Counted from the stretch's first letter, positions 1-8,568 are shown. The stretch: DNA of 64,000 nt from Streptomyces prunicolor NBRC 13075 (GCF_000367365.1 NZ_BARF01000025.1:62001-126000); one strand, 5' to 3'. Notes: generated by a model from the sequence alone, not told the origin. Made by a program: numbers and translations.

Positions 1-674
1 AAGCGGGTGCGCGGCACGGCGACCGAGAGGGCGGCGACCGCGGTGTCACCGGCGAACACCGGGGCCGCGATGCAGCTCACCTCCGACGCGGCCTCCTGCT
101 CCTCGTAGGAGAGGCCGGAGACCTGGATCTTCTCCAGGGCCATACGCAGCCGGTCCGGGTCGGTGATCGAGTGCGGGGTGAGACTCGGCAGCGGGTGGGA
201 GAGCACCTCTTCCGTCAACTCGGCGCCGGAGAAGGCCAGTAGAGCCTTGCCCACGGCCGTGCAGGTCAGCGGGAGGCTGCCGCCGATGCGGGAGGGCAGC
301 CGTAGCGCCTCGTGGCCGTGGATGCGTTCGAGGTAGACCACCTCCATGCCCTCGCGGATGCCGAGGTGGATGGTCTCGCGGGTGGCCTCGAACAGGTCCT
401 GGAGGAAGGGCAGCGCCGTCTCGCGCAGATCGCGCCGGTGCGGCACCAGCGAGCCCAGCTCGAACAGCTTCGCGCCGAGCAGATAGCGCGGGCCCGAGCG
501 CTCCAGCCAGCCCAGCCGGACGAGGTCGGCGGCCAGCCGGTGGACCGTCGGCTTGGGCAGTCCGGTGCGCTCCGAAAGTTCCGACAGGCGGTACGGTCCG
601 CCGCTCGGACTGAAGCAGTCGAGGATGAGCGCGGCCTTCTCCAGCATGCTGCCGCTCGCGTTGTTCCGTGTCAC
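1..674 (-). CDS. IclR-family transcriptional regulator (C-terminus cut by window edge)
   Basis: Reading the minus strand gives a winged helix-turn-helix (LSELSERTGLPKPTVHRLA) followed by an IclR effector domain (TIHLGIREGMEVVYLERIHG, GSLPLTCTAVGKALLAF, YEEQEAASEVSCIAAPV). About 220 residues are visible of a family that is usually near 250, so only the extreme C-terminus is missing. Two starts are possible: GTG at 674 (used here, giving VTRNNASGSMLEKAAL) or ATG at 647. It is divergent from mhpDFE, which is the usual position for the pathway's local IclR controller; the effector is probably an aromatic-pathway intermediate (inference). A perfect palindrome overlaps the GTG start. Family assignment is secure; the start codon and effector are not. 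Confidence 0.88.
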   Translation of the reverse strand, partial: MTRNNASGSMLEKAALILDCFSPSGGPYRLSELSERTGLPKPTVHRLAADLVRLGWLERSGPRYLLGAKLFELGSLVPHRRDLRETALPFLQDLFEATRETIHLGIREGMEVVYLERIHGHEALRLPSRIGGSLPLTCTAVGKALLAFSGAELTEEVLSHPLPSLTPHSITDPDRLRMALEKIQVSGLSYEEQEAASEVSCIAAPVFAGDTAVAALSVAVPRTR

Positions 675-681
675 GGAACAA
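661..681. promoter_or_regulatory. Perfect palindromic operator between IclR gene and mhpD
   Basis: TTGTTCCGTG and its exact complement flank a single central T, a 21-bp palindrome with no mismatch. It lies 70 bp before the mhpD start and overlaps the possible GTG start of the IclR gene. The shape and place fit an IclR-family operator controlling both divergent units; binding is inferred. Confidence 0.7.
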
Positions 682-751
682 ACATTGTCCCTTTACGGGG
701 ATGCTGTCTATACCGAGGGTGTACCCGCACCGCTCTCCCCGGAGGTAACCC

Positions 752-1603
752 GTGCCCACCAAGTCCGACGGCGTCCGCGCGGACGCCGTGTCACCGGCCG
801 TGGTCAAGGCCGCCGACCTGCTGGCGGAGGCCACCCGTACCGGGGTCGTCTGTCCGCCGGTGCGTGACCTGCTCGACGGTGGCGGTCTGGAGACCGCCTA
901 CGCCGTGCAGCAGCTGAACGTCCGGCGCGGTGTGGACGGCGGCCGCCGCATCGTCGGCCGCAAGATCGGCCTGACCTCCCCTGCCGTACAGCGTCAACTC
1001 GGCGTGGACCAGCCGGACTTCGGCGCGCTCTTCGCGGACATGGCGGTGCCGGACGGCGGCGAGGTGCCCGTGGGCCGACTGCTCCAGCCGAAGGTGGAAG
1101 CGGAGGTCGCGCTGGTCCTCGGCCGGGACCTGCCGGAGGGCGAGTGCACGATCGTGGACGTGCTGCGCGCGGTGGACTTCGCGCTGCCCGCGCTGGAGAT
1201 CGTCGACAGCCGGGTGCGGAACTGGGACATCTCCCTCGTCGACACCGTCGCGGACAACGCCTCCTGCGGTCTGTACGTCCTGGGCGCCACGCCCGTACCG
1301 CTGACCGCCGTGGACCTGCGCACGGTCACGATGACCATGACCCGCGGTGGCGAGACCGTCTCCGAGGGCACCGGCGCCGACTGCCTCGGCAGCCCCCTCA
1401 CCGCGGCGGTCTGGCTGGCCTCGGCCCTCGCCCAGCGGGGCGACCCGCTCCGCGCGGGCGACCTCGTCCTCACCGGCGCCCTGGGCCCAATGACCCCGGC
1501 CGTTCCCGGAGACGCCTTCGAGGCGCACATCTCGGACCTGGGCTCGGTACGGGTCCGCTTCGCCGAGCAAGGCACCGAAGCTTCGGAAGGGGACGGAAAG
1601 TGA
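752..1603 (+). CDS. mhpD: 2-keto-4-pentenoate hydratase (2-hydroxypenta-2,4-dienoate hydratase)
   Basis: A 283-residue member of the MhpD/FAH-like hydratase family. It adds water to 2-hydroxypenta-2,4-dienoate to give 4-hydroxy-2-oxovalerate, the first step of the lower meta-cleavage pathway for catechol-type aromatics. Family features visible are [17 protein letters not shown], the metal-site region [25 protein letters not shown] and the C-terminal [16 protein letters not shown]. The GTG start at 752 has a strong GGAGGTAA ribosome-binding site at 741-748. Its stop overlaps the next start in a GTGA, so translation of the aldehyde dehydrogenase is probably coupled. Regulation is probably by the divergent IclR protein. 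No ring-cleaving dioxygenase or meta-cleavage hydrolase is visible in the window; such genes may lie to the left. Confidence 0.92.
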   Translation: MPTKSDGVRADAVSPAVVKAADLLAEATRTGVVCPPVRDLLDGGGLETAYAVQQLNVRRGVDGGRRIVGRKIGLTSPAVQRQLGVDQPDFGALFADMAVPDGGEVPVGRLLQPKVEAEVALVLGRDLPEGECTIVDVLRAVDFALPALEIVDSRVRNWDISLVDTVADNASCGLYVLGATPVPLTAVDLRTVTMTMTRGGETVSEGTGADCLGSPLTAAVWLASALAQRGDPLRAGDLVLTGALGPMTPAVPGDAFEAHISDLGSVRVRFAEQGTEASEGDGK

Positions 1604-2535
1604 CCACGAAGGTCGCCATCATCGGCTCCGGCAACATAGGCACCGACCTCCTGATCAAGGTCCTGCGCCTCTCGGAGACCCTGGAGATCGCCGCGCTGGC
1701 CGGCATCGACCCGGACTCCGACGGCCTGGCCCGCGCCCGCCGCCTCAAGGTCGCCACGACCCACGAGGGCGTCGAAGGACTGGTCGCCCTGGACGAGTTC
1801 GCCGACGTCGGCATCGTCTTCGACGCGACCTCGGCCGGCGCCCACCGCCATCACGAAGAAGTCCTACGGCCCCTGGGCCGCACCCTCGTCGACCTCACCC
1901 CGGCCGCCCTCGGCCCGTACGTCGTCCCGCCGGTCAACGGCGACGCCCACCTCGACGCCCCGAACGTCAACATGGTCACCTGCGGCGGCCAGGCCACCAT
2001 CCCGATCGTCGCCGCCGTGGGCGCGGTCTCCCCGGTCCACTACGGCGAGATCGTCGCGTCCATCGCCTCGCGCTCGGCGGGCCCCGGCACCCGCGCGAAC
2101 ATCGACGAGTTCACCGAGACCACCTCCCAGGCCATCGAGGTGGTCGGCGGCGCCGCACGCGGCAAGGCGATCATCGTCCTCAACCCGGCGGAACCCCCGC
2201 TGATCATGCGGGACACCGTGCACTGCCTGGTCTCCGACTGCGCCACCGAGGCCGTCACCGCGTCCGTCGAGGAGATGGTCGGCCGCGTCCAGGCGTACGT
2301 GCCCGGCTACCGGCTCAAGCAGCAGGTCCAGTACGACAAGGTGGCCGCCGACGACCCGCTGCGCACCCTCGCGCCGGGCGCGGGCGAACTGCTGAAGGTG
2401 TCGGTGTTCCTGGAGGTCGAGGGCGCCGCCCACTACCTCCCCGCCTACGCCGGAAACCTCGACATCATGACCTCGGCCGCTCTGCGCACCGCGGAACGCA
2501 TGGCCGCCCGCACCCACGAGGAGGCAGCCAAGTGA
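1600..2535 (+). CDS. mhpF: Acetaldehyde dehydrogenase (acetylating)
   Basis: A 311-residue CoA-acylating aldehyde dehydrogenase that turns acetaldehyde, NAD+ and CoA into acetyl-CoA. The N-terminal Rossmann motif is [14 protein letters not shown], the catalytic cysteine lies in [14 protein letters not shown], and the C-terminus has the dimerisation region typical of MhpF/DmpF. The GTG start overlaps the mhpD stop, and its own stop overlaps the mhpE start in another GTGA, so all three proteins are probably made in fixed ratio. In characterised systems this enzyme forms a channelling complex with the aldolase encoded next, which fits the coupled layout. The reading frame stays open upstream to 1144, but the overlap start is the one supported by family length. 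Confidence 0.93.
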   Translation: MTTKVAIIGSGNIGTDLLIKVLRLSETLEIAALAGIDPDSDGLARARRLKVATTHEGVEGLVALDEFADVGIVFDATSAGAHRHHEEVLRPLGRTLVDLTPAALGPYVVPPVNGDAHLDAPNVNMVTCGGQATIPIVAAVGAVSPVHYGEIVASIASRSAGPGTRANIDEFTETTSQAIEVVGGAARGKAIIVLNPAEPPLIMRDTVHCLVSDCATEAVTASVEEMVGRVQAYVPGYRLKQQVQYDKVAADDPLRTLAPGAGELLKVSVFLEVEGAAHYLPAYAGNLDIMTSAALRTAERMAARTHEEAAK

Positions 2536-3554
2536 CCCCGTCCCTCTACGTCCAGGACGTCACCCTCCGGGACGGCATGCACGCCGTACGGCACCGCTAC
2601 ACCGTCGACCAGGCCCGCGCGATCGCCGGCGCTCTGGATGCGGCCGGAGTGGGAGCCATCGAGATCGCCCACGGCGACGGACTGTCTGGCTCCAGCATCA
2701 ACTACGGCGTCGGCGCCCACACCGACTGGGAGTGGATCGAGGCCGTCACCGACGTCGTACAACAGGCCGTCCCCACAACCCTGTTGCTGCCCGGCATCGG
2801 GACCGTCCACGACCTCAAGCAGGCCCACGCCCTGGGCATCCGCTCGGTCCGGGTCGCCACGCACTGCACCGAGGCCGACATATCCGCCCAACACATCGCC
2901 GCCGCGCGGGAGTTGGGTATGGACGTGGCCGGGTTCCTGATGATGTCCCACATGGCCGAGCCCATCGAACTCGCCCGCCAGGCCAAGCTGATGGAGTCCT
3001 ACGGCGCCCACTGCGTCTATGTCACCGACTCCGGCGGCCGGTTGACGATGGACGGGGTTCGGGACCGCTTCCGCGCGTACCGCGAAGTCCTCGCCCCGGA
3101 GACCGAGTTGGGCATCCACGCCCACCACAACCTCGCGCTGGGCGTGGCCAACACGGTCGTCGCGGTCGAGGGCGGCGCGATCCGCGTCGACGCCTCTCTC
3201 GCGGGCCAGGGCGCCGGTGCGGGCAACTGTCCGCTGGAGGCGTTCGTCGCGGTCGCCGACCTGATGGGCTGGAAGCACGGCTGCGACCTGTTCCCCCTCA
3301 TGGACGCCGCCGACGATCTCGTACGACCGCTCCAGGACCGCGAGGTACGGGTGGACCGCGAGACCCTCAGCCTCGGCTACGCGGGCGTGTACTCCAGCTT
3401 CCTGCGCCACGCCGAGACCGCGGCGGCCCGCTACGGCCTCGACACGCGCAGCATCCTGGTCGAGGCCGGGCGGCGGGCGATGGTCGGCGGGCAGGAGGAC
3501 ATGATCACCGACATCGCGCTGGACCTCGTCGCGCGTGCGGAGAGCACGACTTGA
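2532..3554 (+). CDS. mhpE: 4-hydroxy-2-oxovalerate aldolase
   Basis: A 340-residue class II (metal-dependent) aldolase of the HMGL-like/DmpG family, splitting 4-hydroxy-2-oxovalerate into pyruvate and acetaldehyde. Visible family elements are [14 protein letters not shown] at the N-terminus (RD pair for metal and substrate), the [10 protein letters not shown] strand, the metal-binding [14 protein letters not shown], and the C-terminal DmpG-like communication domain. The GTG start overlaps mhpF by four bases. As last gene of the operon it supplies acetaldehyde to MhpF. Its end faces the convergent MmyB-type regulator with only 14 bases between; no clear terminator is seen there. Confidence 0.93.
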   Translation: MTPSLYVQDVTLRDGMHAVRHRYTVDQARAIAGALDAAGVGAIEIAHGDGLSGSSINYGVGAHTDWEWIEAVTDVVQQAVPTTLLLPGIGTVHDLKQAHALGIRSVRVATHCTEADISAQHIAAARELGMDVAGFLMMSHMAEPIELARQAKLMESYGAHCVYVTDSGGRLTMDGVRDRFRAYREVLAPETELGIHAHHNLALGVANTVVAVEGGAIRVDASLAGQGAGAGNCPLEAFVAVADLMGWKHGCDLFPLMDAADDLVRPLQDREVRVDRETLSLGYAGVYSSFLRHAETAAARYGLDTRSILVEAGRRAMVGGQEDMITDIALDLVARAESTT

Positions 3555-3568
3555 TCCAGGCCGGCCGG

Positions 3569-4420
3569 TCAGGGGGTCGTGTCCATGCGCTGCGTGCCGA
3601 TGACCGACAGCAGCCGCAGGGCTCCCTCGGACGGTGAACCGGGAGTGGCCGTGTAGATCACGACCCGCTGGTCCCGGTCGCTGAGGTCGAGCACGTCGCA
3701 GTTGACGGTGACCGGGCCGACCGACGGATGCTGGAAGGTCTTGCGGAAGGTGGGCGCGGTGGCCACGTCGTGGGAGTCCCACAGCCCGGTGAACTCCTCG
3801 CTCCCGGCGAGGAGTTCGGCCACCAGCTGGGTCAGTTCCGGGTCGTCGGGGTAGCGGGCGGCGGTGGCGCGCAGGTCCTGGGCCGCGCGGCGCGCGAACT
3901 CGTCCGCGTCCGAGACCCCGTACAGCCGTCGTCCCTCCGGGTGCGGCCCGAGGAAGACCCGGCGCACCAGGTTGCGGTCGCGGCGCGGCACGGCCGAGAA
4001 GTCCTCCATGAGGGCGGCGGCCAGGTCGTTCCAGGCGATCACTTCATGCATCGCGGAGACCACGATCGCGGCGGCCTGCGGCAGCCGGTGCAACAGATCG
4101 AGGATGCTCTGCCGCACCTCGCGCGAGGGACCGGGCGGCGGGCCCGGCGGTACGCCCGCCAGGTGGTGGAGGTGGTCGCGCTCGGCGTCCGTCAGACGCA
4201 GGGCGCGGGCGAGCCCGGCCAGTACCTCGCGCGAGGGATGCGGGCCGCGGGCCTGCTCAAGCCGGGTGTAGTACTCGGTCGAGATGAACGCCAGCTGGGC
4301 CGCCTCCTCACGGCGCAGCCCCGGGGTACGGCGCCGCGGTCCCGTGGGCAGCCCCACGTCGGCGGGGGTGATCCGCTCGCGTCTGCTGCGCAGGAAGTCG
4401 GCCAGTTCTCGTCGATCCAC
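3569..4420 (-). CDS. MmyB-type helix-turn-helix transcriptional regulator
   Basis: A protein of about 283 residues with an N-terminal XRE-type HTH (VDRRELADFLRSRRERI, then RREEAAQLAFISTEYYTRLEQ) and a C-terminal MmyB-like ligand-binding PAS-type domain (AAAIVVSAMHEVIAWNDLAAALMEDF through TVNCDVLDLSDRDQRVVIYTATPGS). In actinomycetes these regulators very often sit divergent to a single SDR gene and repress it, as here. The GTG at 4420 gives the usual family N-terminus, although GGAGGA abuts it with almost no spacing, so the start is not certain; the frame remains open to 4660. The ligand is unknown. Confidence 0.88.
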   Translation of the reverse strand: MDRRELADFLRSRRERITPADVGLPTGPRRRTPGLRREEAAQLAFISTEYYTRLEQARGPHPSREVLAGLARALRLTDAERDHLHHLAGVPPGPPPGPSREVRQSILDLLHRLPQAAAIVVSAMHEVIAWNDLAAALMEDFSAVPRRDRNLVRRVFLGPHPEGRRLYGVSDADEFARRAAQDLRATAARYPDDPELTQLVAELLAGSEEFTGLWDSHDVATAPTFRKTFQHPSVGPVTVNCDVLDLSDRDQRVVIYTATPGSPSEGALRLLSVIGTQRMDTTP

Positions 4421-4507
4421 TCCTCCAGTGTGGACGGGAGTCGGCCACTCCAGCCAGGTACTGCCGGTGCCTGGATCAGCTGCACGCACCGGCGCAGGCT
4501 CGCTGCC

Positions 4508-5290
4508 ATGGACAACACAACCACTTCCTCTTCCCTCGGCCTGCTGACCGGCAAGGTCGCGTTCATCACCGGCGCCGGGCGCGGAATCGGCGCCGCAGCA
4601 GCGCGACTGTTCGCCCGCGAAGGCGCCCGCGTACTGCTCGCGGCCCGGACGGAGGCCCAACTGAAGACAGTCACCGAGGAGATCCGGGAGGCGGGCGGCA
4701 CCGCGGACTACGTGGTGTGCGACCTGGCCGACGCGACCAGCGTGCGCGCGGCCGTCGACCGGATCGTGGACCTATACGGCAGGCTCGACGTGGCCTTCAA
4801 CAACGGCGCGACGATCCAACGTCCGGGCCCGATGGACGAGTTGCCGGAGCGCGACTTCGACCACGTCTACGACGTGAACCTCAAGGGCGTCTGGCTCGCC
4901 ATGGTCGCCCAGGTCGCCGCGATCCGGGCCACTGCGGGAACCGGCGCCATCGTCAACAACTCCTCCGTCGGCAGCCTGATGGGCAACCCCGAACTGCCCG
5001 CCTACGGCGCGATGAAGCGCGCGGTCAACAGCCTCACCGAGTCGGCCGCCGTCACGTACGGCCCGGAGGGCATCCGCGTCAATGCCATCGCCCCCGGCGG
5101 CACGCTGACCGAGATGATCCGGACCTGGGAAGCGGACTCGCCCGGTCTCCTGGACCGCATCACGCACACTCCGCTGGGGCGCATGGCCGACCCCGACGAG
5201 ATCGCCCAAGCGGCGGCCTGGCTGCTCAGCGACCGCGCCTCCTTCGTGACCGGCACGGTCCTGCGGGTGGACGGCGGCGCACGGGCCTGA
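4508..5290 (+). CDS. Short-chain dehydrogenase/reductase (SDR)
   Basis: A 260-residue classical SDR: cofactor motif TGAGRGIG, structural NNGAT, and catalytic Tyr and Lys in YGAMK, followed by PGGTLTEM and the C-terminal VTGTVLRVDGGARA. It should be a soluble NAD(P)-dependent oxidoreductase; the substrate cannot be read from the sequence. The ATG at 4508 is 87 bases from the divergent MmyB regulator start, a common pairing in which the regulator controls the SDR. The frame extends upstream through the regulator gene, but that extension is antisense and not credible. Just downstream lies the 19-bp repeat array hit by the transposable element. Confidence 0.9.
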   Translation: MDNTTTSSSLGLLTGKVAFITGAGRGIGAAAARLFAREGARVLLAARTEAQLKTVTEEIREAGGTADYVVCDLADATSVRAAVDRIVDLYGRLDVAFNNGATIQRPGPMDELPERDFDHVYDVNLKGVWLAMVAQVAAIRATAGTGAIVNNSSVGSLMGNPELPAYGAMKRAVNSLTESAAVTYGPEGIRVNAIAPGGTLTEMIRTWEADSPGLLDRITHTPLGRMADPDEIAQAAAWLLSDRASFVTGTVLRVDGGARA

Positions 5291-5316
5291 GAGCAGAGGG
5301 CCGGAAGATCCGCCGG

Positions 5317-5353
5317 ACGGTCGCCTCTCGGCTAGACGGTCGCTTCTCGGCTA
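5317..5353. repeat. Near-tandem 19-bp repeat interrupted by the mobile element
   Basis: Two units of ACGGTCGC(C/T)TCTCGGCTA lie side by side before the element, and a third copy (ACGGCCGCCTCTCGGC) continues right after it at 7322. Removing the element restores three contiguous units at a 19-base period. The third unit is the last six codons of the YbhN-like gene, so the array seems to have grown by duplication of that gene's 3' end. Confidence 0.7.
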
Positions 5354-5365
5354 AAGGTTGTCCCG
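5354..5365. repeat. Left terminal inverted repeat of the IS5-type element
   Basis: AAGGTTGTCCCG, preceded by the duplicated TA at 5352-5353. The match with the right end stops after this 12-mer (CAATCT here against TAAAGT on the other side). Confidence 0.88.
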
Positions 5366-5396
5366 CAATCTCTGGCTGGTCGTTTCAGAAGGTGCC

Positions 5397-6434
5397 TTAT
5401 GGTGCGGCGGTCGACATGCCTGCTGGGTTGGGGGTGCAGTTGCCTGGCCCGGGGATGTCCAGCCATGCGCCGATGCGGGTGACCGCGTCTTCCACGATGG
5501 CGCGCGGGGCGCCGGAAGCTTCGAGCGAGGTACGGGCCACGGCGGCGAGTTGGGGGTCGGTGAGGGATAACGCCGTGCGGGCTGTTTCGTACTCCTGCAG
5601 CACACCCAGACCGAACAGCAGAGGGTCGTCGGCGTTGAGGGTGCACCGGACGCCTGCTTGCAGCAGTAGCGGCAGGGGGTGCGCAGACAGGGACGCAACG
5701 ACCCCGAGGGCGACGTTGGAGGTGGGGCAGACGTCGAGGACTACGCCTTCCGCAGCCAGGCGGGCTAGAAGAGCCGGGTCTTCGATTGCCCGTACGCCGT
5801 GGGCGATCCGTCGGGCGCCGAGTACGTCGAGTGCGGCGCGCACGCTGGCCGGGCCGGCAAGTTCCCCTGCATGAGGGGCGGGAATCAGCCCGGCATCGCG
5901 GGCGATGGCGAACGCCTCGGCGAACGACTCAGCGGTCTGGCGGGTCTCGTCTCCGGCCAGGCCGAAGGAAACCACCCCGTCACCTGATCGTCTGGCCGCG
6001 AGGCGGGCGGTCTCGACTGCATGTGACGGGTCCGCGTTGCGCCGGGCGAACACCAGAATGCCGAAGCCCACGCCCAGCCGGACGCCCGTGCGGCGGCCCT
6101 GGTCAATCACCTCGTCCAGCAGGTCGAGCGCGGCGTCCGGATCGTCCTCGTAGGTCAGGGGGTTGAAGTGCGGCTCGATCCATACCGCTCCGTCCGCGGC
6201 AGCATCCTCGACCACCTCGCGTACCAGCCGCAGGAGGTTCCGGCGCGGGCCCTCACGCACCAGCCGGGCAGCGGCGCCATGCAAGGCGTTGAAGTGCTCA
6301 AACGAGGTGAAGCCGCCAAAATGCGGCGGCCGTTCGTCACGCTCGCCCGCCAGCTCCGCGAGCGTGGCAGGACGCATCGCGCCTTCGAGATGAAGATGGA
6401 GATGGGCTTTCGGCAGACAGTCCAGGCTTCGCAC
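5397..6434 (-). CDS. Adenosine deaminase-like metal-dependent deaminase (transposon cargo)
   Basis: A 345-residue protein of the adenosine deaminase family with the complete metal and catalytic set: HLHLEG (zinc histidines) at residues 12-17, HAGE, RIAHG, CPTSN and LNADDP. It should be an active aminohydrolase on adenosine or a related purine nucleoside; members of the same fold deaminate adenine or 6-aminodeoxyfutalosine, and the substrate cannot be settled here. The GTG start at 6434 lies 58 bases from the likely transposase start in divergent orientation, and the stop is 31 bases from the left inverted repeat, so the whole gene is inside the mobile element. No menaquinone or purine salvage neighbours are present, in line with arrival as cargo. 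Confidence 0.88.
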   Translation of the reverse strand: MRSLDCLPKAHLHLHLEGAMRPATLAELAGERDERPPHFGGFTSFEHFNALHGAAARLVREGPRRNLLRLVREVVEDAAADGAVWIEPHFNPLTYEDDPDAALDLLDEVIDQGRRTGVRLGVGFGILVFARRNADPSHAVETARLAARRSGDGVVSFGLAGDETRQTAESFAEAFAIARDAGLIPAPHAGELAGPASVRAALDVLGARRIAHGVRAIEDPALLARLAAEGVVLDVCPTSNVALGVVASLSAHPLPLLLQAGVRCTLNADDPLLFGLGVLQEYETARTALSLTDPQLAAVARTSLEASGAPRAIVEDAVTRIGAWLDIPGPGNCTPNPAGMSTAAP

Positions 6435-6492
6435 GGGGCCTCACTCTATGGCTTCCCCCGTGACGGCTGTTGGGAGATGTAACCATCACGGC

Positions 6493-7275
6493 GTGGCTGG
6501 TGTGATTACGGCGTCGGTGCCGTCCTGGATAGAGCCCTTCACGGGGCTGACCCCGCGCTGCTTCGCCAAGTTGGTAGCCGAGATACGACGCGAGCAGGCT
6601 GCGGATCAACAGCGCGGGCGTCCCTGGAGTCTGCCGCTGGAGGACCGAGTTCTGCTGGTCACGGCATACTGGCGCACGAACTTGACGATGCGACAGCTGG
6701 CTGCGTTGTTCGGGATTTCCAAGTCGGCCGCAGACCGGATCATCGACCACCTCGGTCCGATCCTGGCGCTCCGGCAGCGAAGGCGTTTCCGTAAGGACAC
6801 TGTGCTCATCGTGGACGGAACCTTGGTGCCGACCCGCGACCGCACGCTCGCCGCGCAGTCCAAGAACTATCGCTACTCCACGGCCCACCAGGTCGTCATC
6901 GACGCCGACACCCGCCTGGTCGTCGTGGTCGGCCGACCCTTGCCCGGTAATCGGCACGACTCCCGCGGGTGGGAGGAGTCCGGAGCCAAGGCCGCCGTCG
7001 GTACCACTATGACGATCGCCGACGGCGGCTACCAGGGGACCGGCCTGGTCATCCCACACCGACGCGAAAAGGGAAGCGACCTGCCAGCCTGGAAGGAGGA
7101 GCACAACCGCTCCCACAAGCGAGTTCGCGCCCGCGTCGAGCACACCTTCGCCCGAATGAAGGGCTGGAAGATCTTGCGCGACTGCCGCCTCAAAGGCGAC
7201 GGCGTCCACCTCGCCAGGCTCGGCATCGCCCGTCTACACAACCTCATCCTTGACGGACAGGCAACGAACAGCTAA
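6493..7275 (+). CDS. IS5-family transposase (HTH_Tnp_4 / DDE_Tnp_4)
   Basis: About 260 residues from a GTG at 6493 (VAGVITASVPSWIEPFTGL, the usual start of this Streptomyces transposase group); an ATG at 6448 in the same frame is the alternative. The N-terminal HTH reads MRQLAALFGISKSAADRII. The DDE domain shows the first Asp in VLIVDGTLVPT, the second in TIADGGYQG, and the Glu in VRARVEHTFARMKGWKIL. The frame is uninterrupted, so the element may still be mobile. The stop lies 31 bases from the right inverted repeat. Confidence 0.9.
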   Translation: MAGVITASVPSWIEPFTGLTPRCFAKLVAEIRREQAADQQRGRPWSLPLEDRVLLVTAYWRTNLTMRQLAALFGISKSAADRIIDHLGPILALRQRRRFRKDTVLIVDGTLVPTRDRTLAAQSKNYRYSTAHQVVIDADTRLVVVVGRPLPGNRHDSRGWEESGAKAAVGTTMTIADGGYQGTGLVIPHRREKGSDLPAWKEEHNRSHKRVRARVEHTFARMKGWKILRDCRLKGDGVHLARLGIARLHNLILDGQATNS

Positions 7276-7306
7276 TCCCGCCCGCACCAACTCGAAGATC
7301 ACTTTA

Positions 7307-7318
7307 CGGGACAACCTT
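7307..7318. repeat. Right terminal inverted repeat of the IS5-type element
   Basis: CGGGACAACCTT, exact complement of the left end, followed by the duplicated TA at 7319-7320. Its last base and the TA form the TAA stop codon of the neighbouring minus-strand gene. Confidence 0.88.
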
Positions 7319-8424
7319 TAGACGGCCGCCTCTCGGCGATTGTGGCGGCGGATGACCAGCCACGTTATCCAACCGACGCCGATGATGAACCCGAAGCTGA
7401 TGATCCGGTAGAGCACCACCGTGGCGATCGCGGTGCTGGTCGCGACGCCGCCCGTGACCAGCCCGAGGATCAGCGCGCTGTCGATGAGGCCCAGGCCGCC
7501 CGGGATGATCGTGAGGGTCCCGGCGGCCATGCCCGCGCAGAAGGCGAGCAGCAACTGGGCGTTGCTGATCTCCGTGTCGCTGATGGCGTGGAAGCACAGC
7601 CACAGACAGCCCGCGTCGAGCAGCCAGTTGAGGACGGCGAAGACGGCGGCGGCGACGGCGTGCCGGGGTTCGAGTCTGGCGGTGCGGAGTTGCTCGACGA
7701 AGCCCCGGATGCGGTCGAGGCCCTGGGTCTCGGGCAGGTGCCGCAGCCGGTTGACCCGGGCCAGCGCGGCGCGGGTGGCCGGTTCGACCTTCTCGGGGTG
7801 GCGGGTGATGCGCCGGATGCCGACCGTGAGGAGCAGCACGGCCAGGCCGAGGGTGACGAGGCTGTGCCACTGCAGGCTGCCGTCGGAGGCGATCGCGGAG
7901 ATCGCGGTGACGACGGCCAGGGCCGCCGCGGAGAGCAGCCCCGACAGCGCGATGCACCAGGAGGCGACGGCGGGCGTGGCCCCGAAGCGGCGCATCTGCT
8001 GGTAGTTGAAGTGGGTGGAGAAGGCCGGGCCGCCGGGCAGGGTCACGCTCAGCGAGTGGGCGGCGTAGGCGAGGGCGACGTGCCGTTGGATCGGCACGAT
8101 CACCCCGGCCGAGCGCAGCAGCCGGCGTTGCATGCGCGCGTAGCAGCCCATGGCGGCCACTTCGGCGACGAGCGCGACGGCGAACCAGTTCAGCCGGGGT
8201 GCGCGCAGCTGTGACAGCGCGGCGGCCAACGACGGCCAGCCCAGCACCAGTTCGGTGGTGAACAGCGCGAGCAGGACCGCGATCACCACCGGGCGCAGCC
8301 AGCGTCGGGTGCGATGCGGGGCCGTGTCGGCCGGTTCGGGTTCGGTGGCGGTGGTGTCCGGAGCGTGCACAGGCAGGACCGTCGATTTCGTGAAGTGAGC
8401 TACCGCCGCCGGCGATTCCGGCAC
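7318..8424 (-). CDS. YbhN/UPF0104-like integral membrane protein (lysylphosphatidylglycerol synthase TM region family)
   Basis: About 368 residues with roughly eight hydrophobic segments, from WLRPVVIAVLLALFTTELVL to ISFGFIIGVGWITWLVI. Family hallmarks are SLSVTLPGGPAFSTHFNYQQM in the first half and the glycine/proline-rich GTLTIIPGGLGLIDSAL near the end. It resembles the membrane half of lysyl-PG synthases without the transferase domain; its substrate is unknown. The start is uncertain: GTG 8424 is used, but GTG 8370 (VHAPDTTATEPEP) is equally likely and neither has a good ribosome-binding site. The mobile element inserted in the stop codon, changing TAG to TAA without altering the protein. 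Confidence 0.82.
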   Translation of the reverse strand: MPESPAAVAHFTKSTVLPVHAPDTTATEPEPADTAPHRTRRWLRPVVIAVLLALFTTELVLGWPSLAAALSQLRAPRLNWFAVALVAEVAAMGCYARMQRRLLRSAGVIVPIQRHVALAYAAHSLSVTLPGGPAFSTHFNYQQMRRFGATPAVASWCIALSGLLSAAALAVVTAISAIASDGSLQWHSLVTLGLAVLLLTVGIRRITRHPEKVEPATRAALARVNRLRHLPETQGLDRIRGFVEQLRTARLEPRHAVAAAVFAVLNWLLDAGCLWLCFHAISDTEISNAQLLLAFCAGMAAGTLTIIPGGLGLIDSALILGLVTGGVATSTAIATVVLYRIISFGFIIGVGWITWLVIRRHNRREAAV

Positions 8425-8568
8425 CGCTCAGAGCGGGGACGGTGTTCTCCGAGCGGGCGAGGGAACGGGCGCCGAGGCGGAACTGTTCCAGTTTATCCAC
8501 GATGGTCCGACCGACCTGCGGGTGCCCCCGGATGTCGATGCCCTGCCGGACCCGCGCCTACGACACGT

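Larger units (their letters stand above)
5352..7320. mobile_element. IS5-type (IS427-like) element carrying an adenosine deaminase gene
   Basis: The element proper is 5354-7318. Its ends are perfect 12-bp inverted repeats, AAGGTTGTCCCG at 5354-5365 and CGGGACAACCTT at 7307-7318. A TA dinucleotide flanks both (5352-5353, 7319-7320), so the restored target is CTAG, the preference described for the IS427 group of IS5. Inside are two divergent genes, a DDE transposase next to the right end and an intact adenosine-deaminase-like gene filling the left half. A usual IS of this group is about 0.8-0.9 kb, so this one has gained about 1.1 kb of cargo. No second set of ends was seen between the two genes. 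Confidence 0.88.

Noticed and set aside
4441..4500. CCAGGTA/TGCCTGG inverted arms between the MmyB regulator and SDR genes as an operator
   Set aside because: Arms are short, the spacing is long and no second copy occurs; too weak to list as a site.
8425..8568. Protein-like minus-strand segment (VDKLEQFRLGARSLARSENTVPAL) between the YbhN-like and DHA2 genes
   Set aside because: It has some coding bias but runs out of frame into the YbhN gene, begins just after a stop and matches no family; it may be a small remnant, not enough for a gene call.
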